Shown: one piece after another, positions 44,696 to 53,986 of the stretch
Position numbering within the stretch: position 1 is the first letter of the stretch
How the letters are laid out: the number at the start of each line of letters is the position of its first letter
DNA from: Ferruginibacter albus
Lineage (GTDB): Bacteria; Bacteroidota; Bacteroidia; Chitinophagales; Chitinophagaceae
Assembly: GCF_020042285.1 (NCBI RefSeq)
Contig: NZ_CP083388.1
Coordinates: 1,948,001 to 2,012,000 of the forward strand
Length of the DNA: 64,000 nt
Direction of reading: 5' to 3'
Made by a program: the position numbers and the translations under genes
Notes under the pieces: generated by a model
What the model saw: only the letters and a program-made list of their open reading frames with translations
What the model was told of the DNA's origin: nothing
Databases searched by the model: none

Positions 44696-45856
44696 TTAAT
44701 TAAGATGTTGATTGATATAAAAACTTATACGTTGTATTTGTTTTTGATAAGTATTATCTAATGCATACTGAATACGTTCTTTTATCTTATCAATATTTTC
44801 TCCCTTCGTAATATTAAATATTGCCGAGTTGAATAATTCCAAATACAGATTTTTATTGTTTTCCTCTGCACACATATACAGCAGGTTGGTGTTCAGGTAT
44901 TTTTTCATAAAATGAGTTACTACAGGCTTACCTGTACTTAAGTATTCTATTATTTTATGAGGGTTTGTATCGCTGTTCCACATGCTGTTTTCATTTGTTT
45001 TCCAGCACATCCAAAATATATCCATCGGAGCAATAGAACGAGCAATAGTTTCTGTATCTGCACTTCCGTACAGTTTTACATTCTCTTTTGCTTGCAAATA
45101 GGAAATAAACTCGGGGTGAAAATAAGCCGCTTTCACAATGTCTTTTTCATACTCTCCCCAAAAATGAAAAGTCAGGTCAGGGTTATCCTCAATTACCATT
45201 TTCATTACATCTCTGTCCGGCGGTTCGCTAATAAGACTACCTACGTACCCTACATTGATTTTACGATCGCTATGTGCCGGAAGATCGTGATGAATATCTT
45301 TAAGCTTTTCTAAACTATATTTTACAAACTGCTCGCTTAATCCATGATTAATAAAAAATGTTTTATATCCATTCTCATTAAAAATATCTACCTGCTTTTG
45401 CATTGGAGAAAAAGCTATATCAAACGCTTTTTTAGAAGGAAATTGTTTTTCGTTCCAAAAATCTACCGGATGAAATATTTTAATTGCTTTTTTAAAAAAA
45501 GCGATCCTATCTATTCTTACCGGATCAAAACTCCATACTACATCTGGAACAGCGTTAAGATGTTGTGTGATTTTTTTTACTTCGTATTTAACTATTTGAT
45601 TATAAAAAAATGCTGGTAATATATTTTTTCCTCTGGCTATTAATGGATAGTTAACTACCCACAAAGCATCTTTTATGATCTCATGTACCGAAATTTCTTT
45701 CGTTTTGACATTTGCCGGTTCAAGAAAAAAAACTTTATTCCCCATTTTAGCTAATTCTATAGCATAATTATGCTTTGACCGACGCATATTACTCCATCTT
45801 TCAGGGGAGAGAAGAAAAATTTTTTTATTAATAAAAGAAAAATCGTTCTGCGACAT
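44696..45856 (-). CDS. Glycosyltransferase (TuaH/GT4-like)
   Basis: 386 residues. N terminus FLLSPERWSNMRRSKHNYAI, acceptor domain with VVWSFDPVRIDRIAFF and IFHPVDFWNEKQF, donor domain INVGYVGSLISEPPDRDVM, and C-terminal SDTNPHKIIEYLSTGKPVVT, in which a Glu lies before the typical loop. That organisation is found in a teichuronic-acid TuaH-like group. Donor unknown. It ends directly before the GTG of the dehydrogenase gene. Confidence 0.78.
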   Translation of the reverse strand: MSQNDFSFINKKIFLLSPERWSNMRRSKHNYAIELAKMGNKVFFLEPANVKTKEISVHEIIKDALWVVNYPLIARGKNILPAFFYNQIVKYEVKKITQHLNAVPDVVWSFDPVRIDRIAFFKKAIKIFHPVDFWNEKQFPSKKAFDIAFSPMQKQVDIFNENGYKTFFINHGLSEQFVKYSLEKLKDIHHDLPAHSDRKINVGYVGSLISEPPDRDVMKMVIEDNPDLTFHFWGEYEKDIVKAAYFHPEFISYLQAKENVKLYGSADTETIARSIAPMDIFWMCWKTNENSMWNSDTNPHKIIEYLSTGKPVVTHFMKKYLNTNLLYMCAEENNKNLYLELFNSAIFNITKGENIDKIKERIQYALDNTYQKQIQRISFYINQHLN

Positions 45857-45872
45857 ATACTATTGCCAATAC

Positions 45873-46865
45873 TTATATTTTAATAAACTGTCCAATTTTC
45901 CGAGCCTTTTCAATACATTCCATTACTGTAATACCATCTTCTATTGTTGCTAATTTTACGTTTCGGTTAAATTCTTTGCCGTTAAAAAAGCAAGCGAGGT
46001 TATGCCAAAATGTAACAAATGTATCTTCTGCTTTATCTATTTGTAAATCAATTTTTTTAGATGTATTTGCAATATGGCTTTTAATACTTATTTCATTGGA
46101 ACCACTTAAAGACAATAAAATTTCGCTTTCATCAGTAACAATTTTCATACTATTCTGCAATACTGCGTGTCTGCTGGTTTTAATGGTGAAAGGGATATTG
46201 GCAATACTTCCAAAACAAGTAGAAACAGAATCGATTACCGGATTTGTTTGTACGGCGGCTCCAAAAATGATATTATTTATTTCTATCGGCCCATTCCACA
46301 AAGAAAGCAAAGCATCTAAAACATGTACTCCTAAATCCAAAAACACACCACCTCCGGCTTTTTCAGGAAAATCGTAAAAATTTGTTTTTGATTGCCAGTT
46401 AAATTTATAGCCTAAGGCTACATCTATATTTTTAATATGAATATTAGGCAGGTAACTTGTTTTAAAAAAATCAAGGTTTTTTTGAAACCTTCTTGGATGA
46501 ACAATAAAAAAATGCTTAGATGTTTTTATAACTGCATCTCTTACTCTTTCAGCATCGTTTAAAGATATTGTTACAGGCTTTTCACAAACAACATGATGGC
46601 CTTTTTCTAACAAGAAAATACTTTGTTCTGCATGTAAAAAATTGGGGGTGGCAACCAGGCAAACATCAATATCTGCCGGTATATCCTTGATTGAATTGGA
46701 ATACTTACAATTTAATTGTCCGGCATATTTTTGAAGTAGTTGTATATCATTATCTACCAAGAAAGAAATTTCCCAATCACTAATACCTGTTACTGCAGAT
46801 AAATGATTTTTTTCGAAAATGGCACCACAACCTACTACTGCAAGCCGTAAACTTCTATTTTCCAT
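45873..46865 (-). CDS. Gfo/Idh/MocA-family oxidoreductase
   Basis: 330 residues. Dinucleotide loop AVVGCGAIFEKNHLSAV and the EKP motif HVVCEKPVTIS, then GGGVFLDLGVHVLDALLSLW in the catalytic domain. A second and more divergent dehydrogenase than that at 43688-44695; it could act on another NDP-sugar. Its start overlaps the 3' end of the unknown gene by 11 bases. Substrate unknown. Confidence 0.85.
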   Translation of the reverse strand: MENRSLRLAVVGCGAIFEKNHLSAVTGISDWEISFLVDNDIQLLQKYAGQLNCKYSNSIKDIPADIDVCLVATPNFLHAEQSIFLLEKGHHVVCEKPVTISLNDAERVRDAVIKTSKHFFIVHPRRFQKNLDFFKTSYLPNIHIKNIDVALGYKFNWQSKTNFYDFPEKAGGGVFLDLGVHVLDALLSLWNGPIEINNIIFGAAVQTNPVIDSVSTCFGSIANIPFTIKTSRHAVLQNSMKIVTDESEILLSLSGSNEISIKSHIANTSKKIDLQIDKAEDTFVTFWHNLACFFNGKEFNRNVKLATIEDGITVMECIEKARKIGQFIKI

Positions 46866-47586
46866 TTTTATTTAAAACCGGTTTAATTACCTTGTTGTTA
46901 ATAAGTGTAAATAATATTCCTAGGCCATTGGTGAATGTCCCCAACTTCTCTTTACCCTTTTGATTAAAAGACGTTATGAGATATGAAGATGAAAACAGGC
47001 TAGTGTTTGCTTTAATAATACTTATATTATCGTTTAATCCTTGCAATTTTTTAGTAGGTAATAAAAGTGTTTTAAAAAAATCTTTATATAACCTATTCTT
47101 GTTAAGCCTTAATGAATTGATCAAGGCGGCATCTATTTCCCATGCATTACCTTCCAATAAATTGTTTTCAGCAAAAAGAAAAAAAGTATTTTGCCTGAAA
47201 TACAAGTATAGCTCTAATAGTTCTTTTGAGAAATTGATGTCATTTATATTTTTAAGCTTAAGCAGAGAGCTTAAATTATAAATACATCCTATCAAATAAT
47301 TATCAGAAGATATGGTTGCTGCTGCTGTAAAATAAACTGTATCGTTTTCGGAAAAAACCTCCGGCAAATTGAATAATAAGCCGGGTACAGGAGTTACAAA
47401 GCTTACCATAGAATTATTGGAAAACTGCTTATATTCTATTCCTTTTGTTCTTGCCCAATTATTCATTGCTTCATCAAAAGCAACCGAATAAAGTTCTACA
47501 CTATTTTTTTCTGTCTTCGTTTTATTCAAAACAACTTCTAACCGGTCTTCAGATAGAGGTGATAAACAAATTATACAAGCCTTCAT
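46855..47586 (-). CDS. Unknown protein in the polysaccharide locus
   Basis: 243 residues, no signal or membrane segment, no motif I recognise. It starts MKACIICLSPLSEDRLEVVL and contains a helix-rich middle (FSKELLELYLYFRQNTFFLF). It is wedged between an epimerase gene (four-base gap) and the oxidoreductase (11-base overlap), so it is almost surely co-translated with sugar enzymes. It could be an accessory factor or a divergent sugar enzyme; the sequence does not decide. Confidence 0.65.
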   Translation of the reverse strand: MKACIICLSPLSEDRLEVVLNKTKTEKNSVELYSVAFDEAMNNWARTKGIEYKQFSNNSMVSFVTPVPGLLFNLPEVFSENDTVYFTAAATISSDNYLIGCIYNLSSLLKLKNINDINFSKELLELYLYFRQNTFFLFAENNLLEGNAWEIDAALINSLRLNKNRLYKDFFKTLLLPTKKLQGLNDNISIIKANTSLFSSSYLITSFNQKGKEKLGTFTNGLGILFTLINNKVIKPVLNKNGK

Positions 47587-47590
47587 TTCC

Positions 47591-48553
47591 TTAAATAATA
47601 TTTTCGTTTATATACCAGTTAATAGTTTCTTTCATGCTATCTTCAAATGAAAGCAATGGAATGTTTTGTAATGCAGATTGCAATTGTTTTAAGCTTACAT
47701 CATAACTACGTGTCCAGGTTCGAAAAGCAAAATGTGTTGCAAAGGAGTCTGTAAATTTTATTTTATTAAGCACAAATATCAGAAACCCTTTATAAAACCC
47801 CAGGCTGCTTTTCCAATTGACATATTGATGTTTAAACCCAAGATTATCTGCAATTACTTTTGTTGTATAATATATGCTGATGTTTTCTCCGTCAGCTACA
47901 TAATAAGTGTTATTTGAAATCTCAGATCTCGCAGCCAGCATTGCAACGTTATTCAAGTTTTGAATACTACAAGGAGCAATAATTCTTTTACCGTTATCCC
48001 ACAGTGCCAATCTTTTAAACCGCACAGCCTTTACGAGTGTTGAGATATTATTAGTATCTCCCGGGCCATATACTAATGTTGGGCGCAATATCACAGACTC
48101 TGCCTTATTTTCTTTTTGCAACTTTTGTAAAAACAGTTCAACCGCATACTTATATTTTCCATAATGATCGTTGGGCAAAAATTGAGGAATGTCTGACTCG
48201 TGTAATGGCATCTTTGCAAGATCTAACCCTGCAGCGCAAACACTACTATAGAAAATTATTTTTTTTACTCCTTTGTTCACCACGTACGATAAAAAGTCTT
48301 CATCATCTTTTACATTTAGCCTGCTCCAATCAGCAGCAAGGTGAAAGATGATTTCAGGAAATGTCGTTATCGTTTCTAACTGCTCAAAAGAACGTATATC
48401 TCCAAAAATAAAATTGACATTCGATAATTGCTGTAATTTATAAATGTCGCTACCTGGGCGAACCAATGCTACAATTGAAAAGCCATTGTTGTTTAGCAAC
48501 TCACACAAATGGTTGCCTATAAAACCTGTAGCACCTGTAACAAGAACTTTCAT
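47591..48553 (-). CDS. NAD-dependent sugar epimerase/dehydratase (extended SDR)
   Basis: 320 residues. Rossmann loop VLVTGATGFIGNHLCELL (residues 3-20), catalytic Ser in IIFYSSVCAAG, and the Tyr-x3-Lys pair in DHYGKYKYAVE. The extended SDR group includes 4-epimerases, 4,6-dehydratases and 4-ketoreductases; the exact reaction cannot be fixed from motifs. It probably makes an NDP-sugar donor for neighbouring glycosyltransferases. Confidence 0.88.
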   Translation of the reverse strand: MKVLVTGATGFIGNHLCELLNNNGFSIVALVRPGSDIYKLQQLSNVNFIFGDIRSFEQLETITTFPEIIFHLAADWSRLNVKDDEDFLSYVVNKGVKKIIFYSSVCAAGLDLAKMPLHESDIPQFLPNDHYGKYKYAVELFLQKLQKENKAESVILRPTLVYGPGDTNNISTLVKAVRFKRLALWDNGKRIIAPCSIQNLNNVAMLAARSEISNNTYYVADGENISIYYTTKVIADNLGFKHQYVNWKSSLGFYKGFLIFVLNKIKFTDSFATHFAFRTWTRSYDVSLKQLQSALQNIPLLSFEDSMKETINWYINENII

Positions 48554-48578
48554 TAAATATTTTGAGTTAGTTTTTCCA

Positions 48579-49379
48579 TTATTTAAAAAAGCGATTAAAA
48601 AAATTAACAGCTTCTCCTTTTATTTTTCTTCTAAAAAGTTTTTTCTTAACAATACGCACCTGTCCTTTTGTTAAAGGACATTGATCAGAAAATAAGTATT
48701 TTTTTATTGCACCGTATCCGGAATCCAAATGTTGAGAAAAAAACAAATTTGTTATTTGACCAGGATGAGCTCTGCACCAATAGAGATCACGCGGAACTTT
48801 TACCATTTTATATCTTAATGCCAATCGAGCCCAAAATTCAGAATCTCCGGCTACCAGGTTTGTAACAAACCCATTTTCCAATTCAAATATATCACGGCGA
48901 ATAATAGACGAACCGGGTGCTCTGTATAAATGCGCAAAGCCATTAAAATGTTCCCAATAAATCTCTGCAGGAGTTATACATGCAGGAAAAGGCATTCTTC
49001 CGTCATAAGCAGAACATAAACCAAAAGCAGCTTCGGGAAATTTTTCCATACCATCTACAAATACCCCCAACCCATAGGGATAAATAGTATCATCTGAATC
49101 TAGATACTTAATGTATTTGCCTTTAGCATATGTTACTATTTTATTTCGTGTTTGAAACTGCCCGATATTTTTTTCATTTTGAAAAACTTTTATTCGTTCA
49201 TCCTTAGCTTCATATTCTTTGCAAATTGCTACAGTATCATCTTTTGAGCCATCGTCCAAAATAATTAACTCAAAATTTTTAAATGTAGATGCTAATACGC
49301 TTTCAATTGCTTCTGCTATATATTTTTCCCTGTTATAAGCCGTCATCAACACGCTTACTAAAGGTTCGTTATTCTGCAT
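48579..49379 (-). CDS. Family 2 glycosyltransferase
   Basis: 266 residues. GT-A motifs VSVLMTAYNREKYIAEAIES, ILDDGSKDDTVAI, YLDSDDTIYP (metal-binding DXD-like) and GDSEFWARLALRY. The basic C-terminal tail (KKKLFRRKIKGEAV) may associate with the membrane. Flanked by an epimerase gene and a hexapeptide acyltransferase gene with short gaps, in one run. Confidence 0.9.
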   Translation of the reverse strand: MQNNEPLVSVLMTAYNREKYIAEAIESVLASTFKNFELIILDDGSKDDTVAICKEYEAKDERIKVFQNEKNIGQFQTRNKIVTYAKGKYIKYLDSDDTIYPYGLGVFVDGMEKFPEAAFGLCSAYDGRMPFPACITPAEIYWEHFNGFAHLYRAPGSSIIRRDIFELENGFVTNLVAGDSEFWARLALRYKMVKVPRDLYWCRAHPGQITNLFFSQHLDSGYGAIKKYLFSDQCPLTKGQVRIVKKKLFRRKIKGEAVNFFNRFFK

Positions 49380-49394
49380 AAATCGGGAAATTTT

Positions 49395-50147
49395 TTATTC
49401 GATTTTTTTAATCAATCTCGCAGGTACACCGCCGTATATGGCTTCACTTTCAAGATTTTTAGTAACTACTGAACCTGCGGCTACTACTACTCTTCTACCA
49501 ATGTTAACACCGGGTAATATGGTAACTCCAGATGCGATCCAAGTTCCATCACCAATCGAAATGCTTCCTAAACGCACACCGCCTTTCCATGCCCCTACAT
49601 TTTTATCAGTATAAATATGATCATGCGTATATAATATACAATTGGGGCCTATTGACACCTCATTCCCAATATTTATATTATCGCATACATCAATAATGGA
49701 GTTATCGCTTATTACAGTATCATGACCAACAGTTAGCTTACCGTAGAAACTTTTTTCCCTCGACGATATTACACAACCCGCTCCTACTGTGACATTATTT
49801 CCCCATTCCCAAATATTGTTTACAACAAGTTTACTGTTACTATCTATTTTAAAATTATTCCCTATTTTAAAAATGCAGCCTTTGCTAACCTTTATGTCCG
49901 ACTTTGAAGATAAGTTCAATTTGTTGCCGGTTTGAAAAATAGCATCCTGTCCAAGACGTAACGACGCTGCTTTACCTATATAAAAATTGCTCCCTGTAAT
50001 TAATTTGCCTTTGCCTTCCATAATAAAAGGTAAAAGAACAGTACCATTTCTCCCGGTTTTGGCATTCTTGATCCAGCAAAATTGCCAATAAAAAAAACGT
50101 ACAATATTTTTAAAAATTCCGAGATAAGATTTTATTAACGTCATCAT
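49395..50147 (-). CDS. Hexapeptide-repeat acyltransferase
   Basis: 250 residues, longer than WcaF. An N-terminal hydrophobic/basic segment (IKSYLGIFKNIVRFFYWQF) is followed by many hexapeptide repeats (FYIGKAASLRLGQDAIF, CIFKIGNNFKIDSNSKL, GHDTVISDNSIIDV, ISIGDGTWIASGVTILPG) and the catalytic His in LYTHDHIYTDK. A maltose or galactoside O-acetyltransferase-like fold. It may O-acetylate a sugar of the same repeat unit. Confidence 0.88.
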   Translation of the reverse strand: MMTLIKSYLGIFKNIVRFFYWQFCWIKNAKTGRNGTVLLPFIMEGKGKLITGSNFYIGKAASLRLGQDAIFQTGNKLNLSSKSDIKVSKGCIFKIGNNFKIDSNSKLVVNNIWEWGNNVTVGAGCVISSREKSFYGKLTVGHDTVISDNSIIDVCDNINIGNEVSIGPNCILYTHDHIYTDKNVGAWKGGVRLGSISIGDGTWIASGVTILPGVNIGRRVVVAAGSVVTKNLESEAIYGGVPARLIKKIE

Positions 50148-50151
50148 TCAA

Positions 50152-51330
50152 TTATAATTTGGGATGGTTGATCATTCTCCTTATTGATTTCACCAACCAA
50201 TTAGGTAACCATGACTTATTTAAGACTCCTCCCATTATATATTTTTCGGGGAATATTCTTTGGATTGGCTTTACATTTATTATTACATTTTCATAAGCAG
50301 CAGCCTGGCGATATGGATCAAATTTATCAATACCTGTTAAACAATTTTTGCGCAATTGTAATAACGTACTCCTATTATTATACAGTGCTGTAATTTTATC
50401 GGCAAATTCATTTGCATCAACCGGGTTATCAACTAAAATGCCATTTATGTTATTTGTAATAATATCCTGAACACCACTTTCAAGATTACTTGCTATTGGA
50501 ATAGCTTCGTTACCAAGCGCTTCAATCAACACATTAGGAAGTCCTTCTAATTTAGAAGGGAATAAAAACACGTCTGCTTCTTTCATCTTACCCAATACAA
50601 ATTCATTTGATTGGCGGCCATAAAAAGATACTCGTTTTATATCCTTAAAATGCTGACTCAATTCCTCGTATAACACTCCATCCCCTACAATATCTATACA
50701 AAAGTCATCCATTCCTTTTTCAATCATCTTTTTATAAATCTCAGGGATTAGCTCCGCTCCTTTTCTTTCTTCCAAATGACCGGCAAATAATATTCTAAAT
50801 CCATCTGTTGATTTTTTTTGCCTATTGGTTTGTATGGCCGCTGCAACAGGGAAATATATCTTTATAATAGCAGCATTACTTTTTTTATCTAATAATTTAT
50901 GAACCTCCCACTCAATTTTATTACTAATGGCAATAAAACAATTTACAATTGTTTTATTCAGGTTAACTACGTTATAATAATAGCCGAAATCGCCATGTAG
51001 TATATATACTACCGGGTTTTGTAATCGCAAAGCTACAGTCATTCGTATCTCCCACCCATCGTTACAAACAAAGATATCTTCACCAGATTTAACACACAAT
51101 TCATACAATCTTTTATAAACACAATACAGGTTTTCTTCAGGAGAAAATTCAAACCGAAATGTTTTAACGCCATCAAAATCTTCTGTAACTCTTTTGTGTG
51201 TATCTTTTTTATTATGCGATAATACTACAGCATATTCCACCTTCTTATCGGAAGGCCTATGTATGATCAAATTCTTTACCACACGAGATACTCCTGCATC
51301 TATATCAGGCAAAAAATATATTATCCGCAT
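50152..51330 (-). CDS. Family 4 glycosyltransferase
   Basis: 392 residues, GT-B. N terminus IIYFLPDIDAGVSRVVKNLI, acceptor-domain YILHGDFGYYYNVV, donor-domain FRILFAGHLEERKGAELIPE (~residues 185-205) and E-x7-E region PSKLEGLPNVLIEALGNEAI. Follows the StrF-like gene with no gap (51331), so coupled with it. Donor unknown. Confidence 0.9.
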   Translation of the reverse strand: MRIIYFLPDIDAGVSRVVKNLIIHRPSDKKVEYAVVLSHNKKDTHKRVTEDFDGVKTFRFEFSPEENLYCVYKRLYELCVKSGEDIFVCNDGWEIRMTVALRLQNPVVYILHGDFGYYYNVVNLNKTIVNCFIAISNKIEWEVHKLLDKKSNAAIIKIYFPVAAAIQTNRQKKSTDGFRILFAGHLEERKGAELIPEIYKKMIEKGMDDFCIDIVGDGVLYEELSQHFKDIKRVSFYGRQSNEFVLGKMKEADVFLFPSKLEGLPNVLIEALGNEAIPIASNLESGVQDIITNNINGILVDNPVDANEFADKITALYNNRSTLLQLRKNCLTGIDKFDPYRQAAAYENVIINVKPIQRIFPEKYIMGGVLNKSWLPNWLVKSIRRMINHPKL

Positions 51331-52179
51331 TTAATTTGGAAAGAAAAGCTGTTTCAAAAAAGACAAATTATCTTTTCGAAAAGGATATTTTAATAAAGCT
51401 TTGGTCACCCAGAGACTTCTTTTAATGAAAGGTTGTTTAAAAGATGATAATCGATAAATATAAGATCGTAATGCAAAATAGTCTAACCTCTTAACTTCGG
51501 AAGGTGCAACCAACGTTTTAATCGGGAGATATGATTTAAAAAAAGTATGGAACTTTTCGGATTCTTTTAACCACACTTCATCAAGCACACCTTCAGAAAA
51601 ATGCTTAATCTTGACTTTGTTTAGAACAACAATTGAATATTTCAAACCAACACGTAATGAAATATCCATATCGTACAAATGAAATCCTTTTAATAAAGTC
51701 TCGTTCCATTGTGTTTCTATAAATATTTCTTTTCTGCCAGCAATAAAACAACCGTCAATTACGCATACTTTCGAATATTCTCCGTCGTCGAGTATAGGCG
51801 TGTAATAACTTGTTCCGTCTTTTTTTACCTGGATTAAATTAGTACGGTAATAACCAGATGGAATGGATATCCAAGGAGACGGGTATTGCGATTTAAAGAT
51901 ACTTCCTGCAATACCTGCAAGACCAATTTCCTTATTTTTTAAAACATTTAATACCTGTTTACCCCACTCGCCTGTTTCAAAAGAAATATCTTCATGGCAA
52001 AAGCAAATAATATCAAACTTTGCTTTTTGTACACCCTCATTATATACTTCACAAATTGCTCTTGAATTATTATTATTAATAGCAATAATTTCAAAAGCAC
52101 AACCAATAGTATTATTTATATTTCCTTCTAATTGTCTAAGAAAAACAGCATTTACAGAACAAACAACTATAGAAATCAT
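51331..52179 (-). CDS. StrF-type glycosyltransferase
   Basis: 282 residues from ATG 52179; the ATGA overlap with the upstream stop fixes the start against an in-frame TTG at 52188. GT-A-like protein of the Glyco_tranf_2_5 (streptomycin StrF) group: ISIVVCSVNAVFLRQLE, CFCHEDISF, VCVIDGCFIAG, GFHLYDMDISLRV and HFSEG. It is clearly paralogous to the gene at 53147-53956 (same motif order and spacing). Function in such loci is glycosyl transfer; the details are unknown. Confidence 0.82.
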   Translation of the reverse strand: MISIVVCSVNAVFLRQLEGNINNTIGCAFEIIAINNNNSRAICEVYNEGVQKAKFDIICFCHEDISFETGEWGKQVLNVLKNKEIGLAGIAGSIFKSQYPSPWISIPSGYYRTNLIQVKKDGTSYYTPILDDGEYSKVCVIDGCFIAGRKEIFIETQWNETLLKGFHLYDMDISLRVGLKYSIVVLNKVKIKHFSEGVLDEVWLKESEKFHTFFKSYLPIKTLVAPSEVKRLDYFALRSYIYRLSSFKQPFIKRSLWVTKALLKYPFRKDNLSFLKQLFFPN

Positions 52180-53150
52180 AACAAACAAACATCTTTAAAA
52201 GATATTTCAAATCTTTTTGTAACAAACCAATAAAACAATCTTAGCTTTCTTTCAAAAAAGGAAAAGCCTTTTATAATATTTCTTTTTTCTTTTTTAAATT
52301 CAGTTTCCAGATTTTGCAGTACGGCTCTTTTTTGTGGAAACAGATCAATTATTTCCCTTGCGTATTTTAAACGACTATAGAGGTGCAGGATATATGCGAT
52401 TTTTTCTTCAGGTTCTATTTTTTTCAAATAAAATCTTTCTTTTTTTTCGCAGCGCTTTTTAATGTTCTCTATATTATATACTCCAATCTGTTGTTTTGAG
52501 TGAATTCGATAATAAAAAAGATTCTTGTTGCAAGGCATCAGCGAATCCATTGATGAAAGCTTATATGCGATCCATTCATCGTGCCAAAGCTTGGGAACAT
52601 GTTGAAAAGGGAGAATATCCTGCTTTGCTACATTCCTAATAGCCATTGCTGCGCCGGTAACAATATGTCCGTTTGTAATCATTAATTCAAAAAGCGAATC
52701 GTTGCTAAGTAGTTTCTGAAAAAAAGTATTGTATCCAAACGATTGCCATAAATCTACTCCGACAGCATGATCGTCTTCATCTATTAATTGCCCATTTGTA
52801 AATACACCTTTTATACCGGGGTTTGTTTTAAACATGCTAACTACTTCCTTTACTTTTTCAGAAGGCCAAACATCGTCCTGATCTGCTAAAAAAATAATAT
52901 CCCCATTTGCAAATGATATTGCTTTTTCAAAATTTTTGCGAACGCCTAATGTATGTTCATTTATATATAGTTCAACAATTCCGCTGTGTAGTCCCTGATA
53001 TTTCTTTATGATATTTATAGTATCATCTGTAGATCCATCATCACAAATAACAATTTGATCTACCGGAAACAGTTGGTTGAATACACTATCTAATTGCCTG
53101 GCTAAATAGCTTTCTCCGTTATATGTGCAAAGCGCAACAGAAATTTTCAT
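52176..53150 (-). CDS. Family 2 glycosyltransferase (rhamnosyltransferase-like)
   Basis: 324 residues. GT-A motifs ISVALCTYNGESYLARQLDS, VICDDGSTDDTINI, FLADQDDVWPSEK (the metal site) and a large C-terminal domain with WHDEWIAYKLS and FYYRIHSKQQIG. This architecture is common among rhamnosyl- and related transferases (RfbF/WsaF-like group). Flanked on both sides by ATGA overlaps with the StrF-like paralogs, so the three genes are translationally coupled. Confidence 0.88.
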   Translation of the reverse strand: MKISVALCTYNGESYLARQLDSVFNQLFPVDQIVICDDGSTDDTINIIKKYQGLHSGIVELYINEHTLGVRKNFEKAISFANGDIIFLADQDDVWPSEKVKEVVSMFKTNPGIKGVFTNGQLIDEDDHAVGVDLWQSFGYNTFFQKLLSNDSLFELMITNGHIVTGAAMAIRNVAKQDILPFQHVPKLWHDEWIAYKLSSMDSLMPCNKNLFYYRIHSKQQIGVYNIENIKKRCEKKERFYLKKIEPEEKIAYILHLYSRLKYAREIIDLFPQKRAVLQNLETEFKKEKRNIIKGFSFFERKLRLFYWFVTKRFEISFKDVCLL

Positions 53151-53956
53151 CGTTTTCCCCGAAAGAAAAATGAGAGTGCAGGTTTAATAGCTGAAATATT
53201 TACACCCATTGTGAAAAAAAAAGCCAGCCTGTTTTTAAATGAAATTGTTTCTGATGATAAACGGTAATACCAAAACCGACGAATTCTATTTTTCTCTTCA
53301 CCAGAAATAGTTTGAAAGAAATAACCCTTGTTTGTATTGTGCTTTTTATGAAACTTAAGTGATGCAGTTATCCATTCATCATTAAAATTACCTTTGGAAA
53401 AGTGCTCTAAGTGGATATCATAAATAACAGCTACATTATTTATCTTGCTCATACGCAGAGAGAAATCAATATCATAAAAATGAAACCCTTCCTGGGTTTC
53501 ATCGAATTTAATTTTTTGCCATAATTCTTTTGTTGTAGCCATTAAAACGCCATCAATTACAGATACAAGTGAAGGCGCTCTATCTTCAAGAGCATAATTT
53601 TCATTCTTTTGATGAACATTAAATCTATCCCATTTCAACATTCCACTCGTCCAACCCGTAGGCAAGTATGTTTTTACTTCTGAGCCTGCTAAACCAATTA
53701 AGCCTGCAGTAGAAGCTAAATGTTTAATAATTGTATTACCCCAATTGTGAGAATGAAAAAAAACATCTTCATGTAAAAAACATAAATGTGGAAATCTTGC
53801 GTTGGCGGCACCAATATTATAGGCCTGACCTATATTATATTTTCTATCATTAATTACAGGCACAATTTCATATTCACAGCCTACCGTTTCTTTTATATTA
53901 TCAGCCAGTTCATTAAAAAGCTGAGGGCGATATGTGGAAATTATAACAGAAAGCAT
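53147..53956 (-). CDS. StrF-type glycosyltransferase
   Basis: 269 residues from ATG 53956; a TTG at 53965 would add three residues. Motifs LSVIISTYRPQLFNEL, CFLHEDVFF, VSVIDGVLMAT, GFHFYDIDFSLRM and HFSKG match those of the paralog at 51331-52179. Two StrF-like transferases separated by one family 2 enzyme suggest local duplication. Overlaps the 52176 gene by ATGA. Confidence 0.8.
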   Translation of the reverse strand: MLSVIISTYRPQLFNELADNIKETVGCEYEIVPVINDRKYNIGQAYNIGAANARFPHLCFLHEDVFFHSHNWGNTIIKHLASTAGLIGLAGSEVKTYLPTGWTSGMLKWDRFNVHQKNENYALEDRAPSLVSVIDGVLMATTKELWQKIKFDETQEGFHFYDIDFSLRMSKINNVAVIYDIHLEHFSKGNFNDEWITASLKFHKKHNTNKGYFFQTISGEEKNRIRRFWYYRLSSETISFKNRLAFFFTMGVNISAIKPALSFFFRGKR

Positions 53957-53986
53957 ATTGACCAACGAATAAAAAAATCTTGATGA

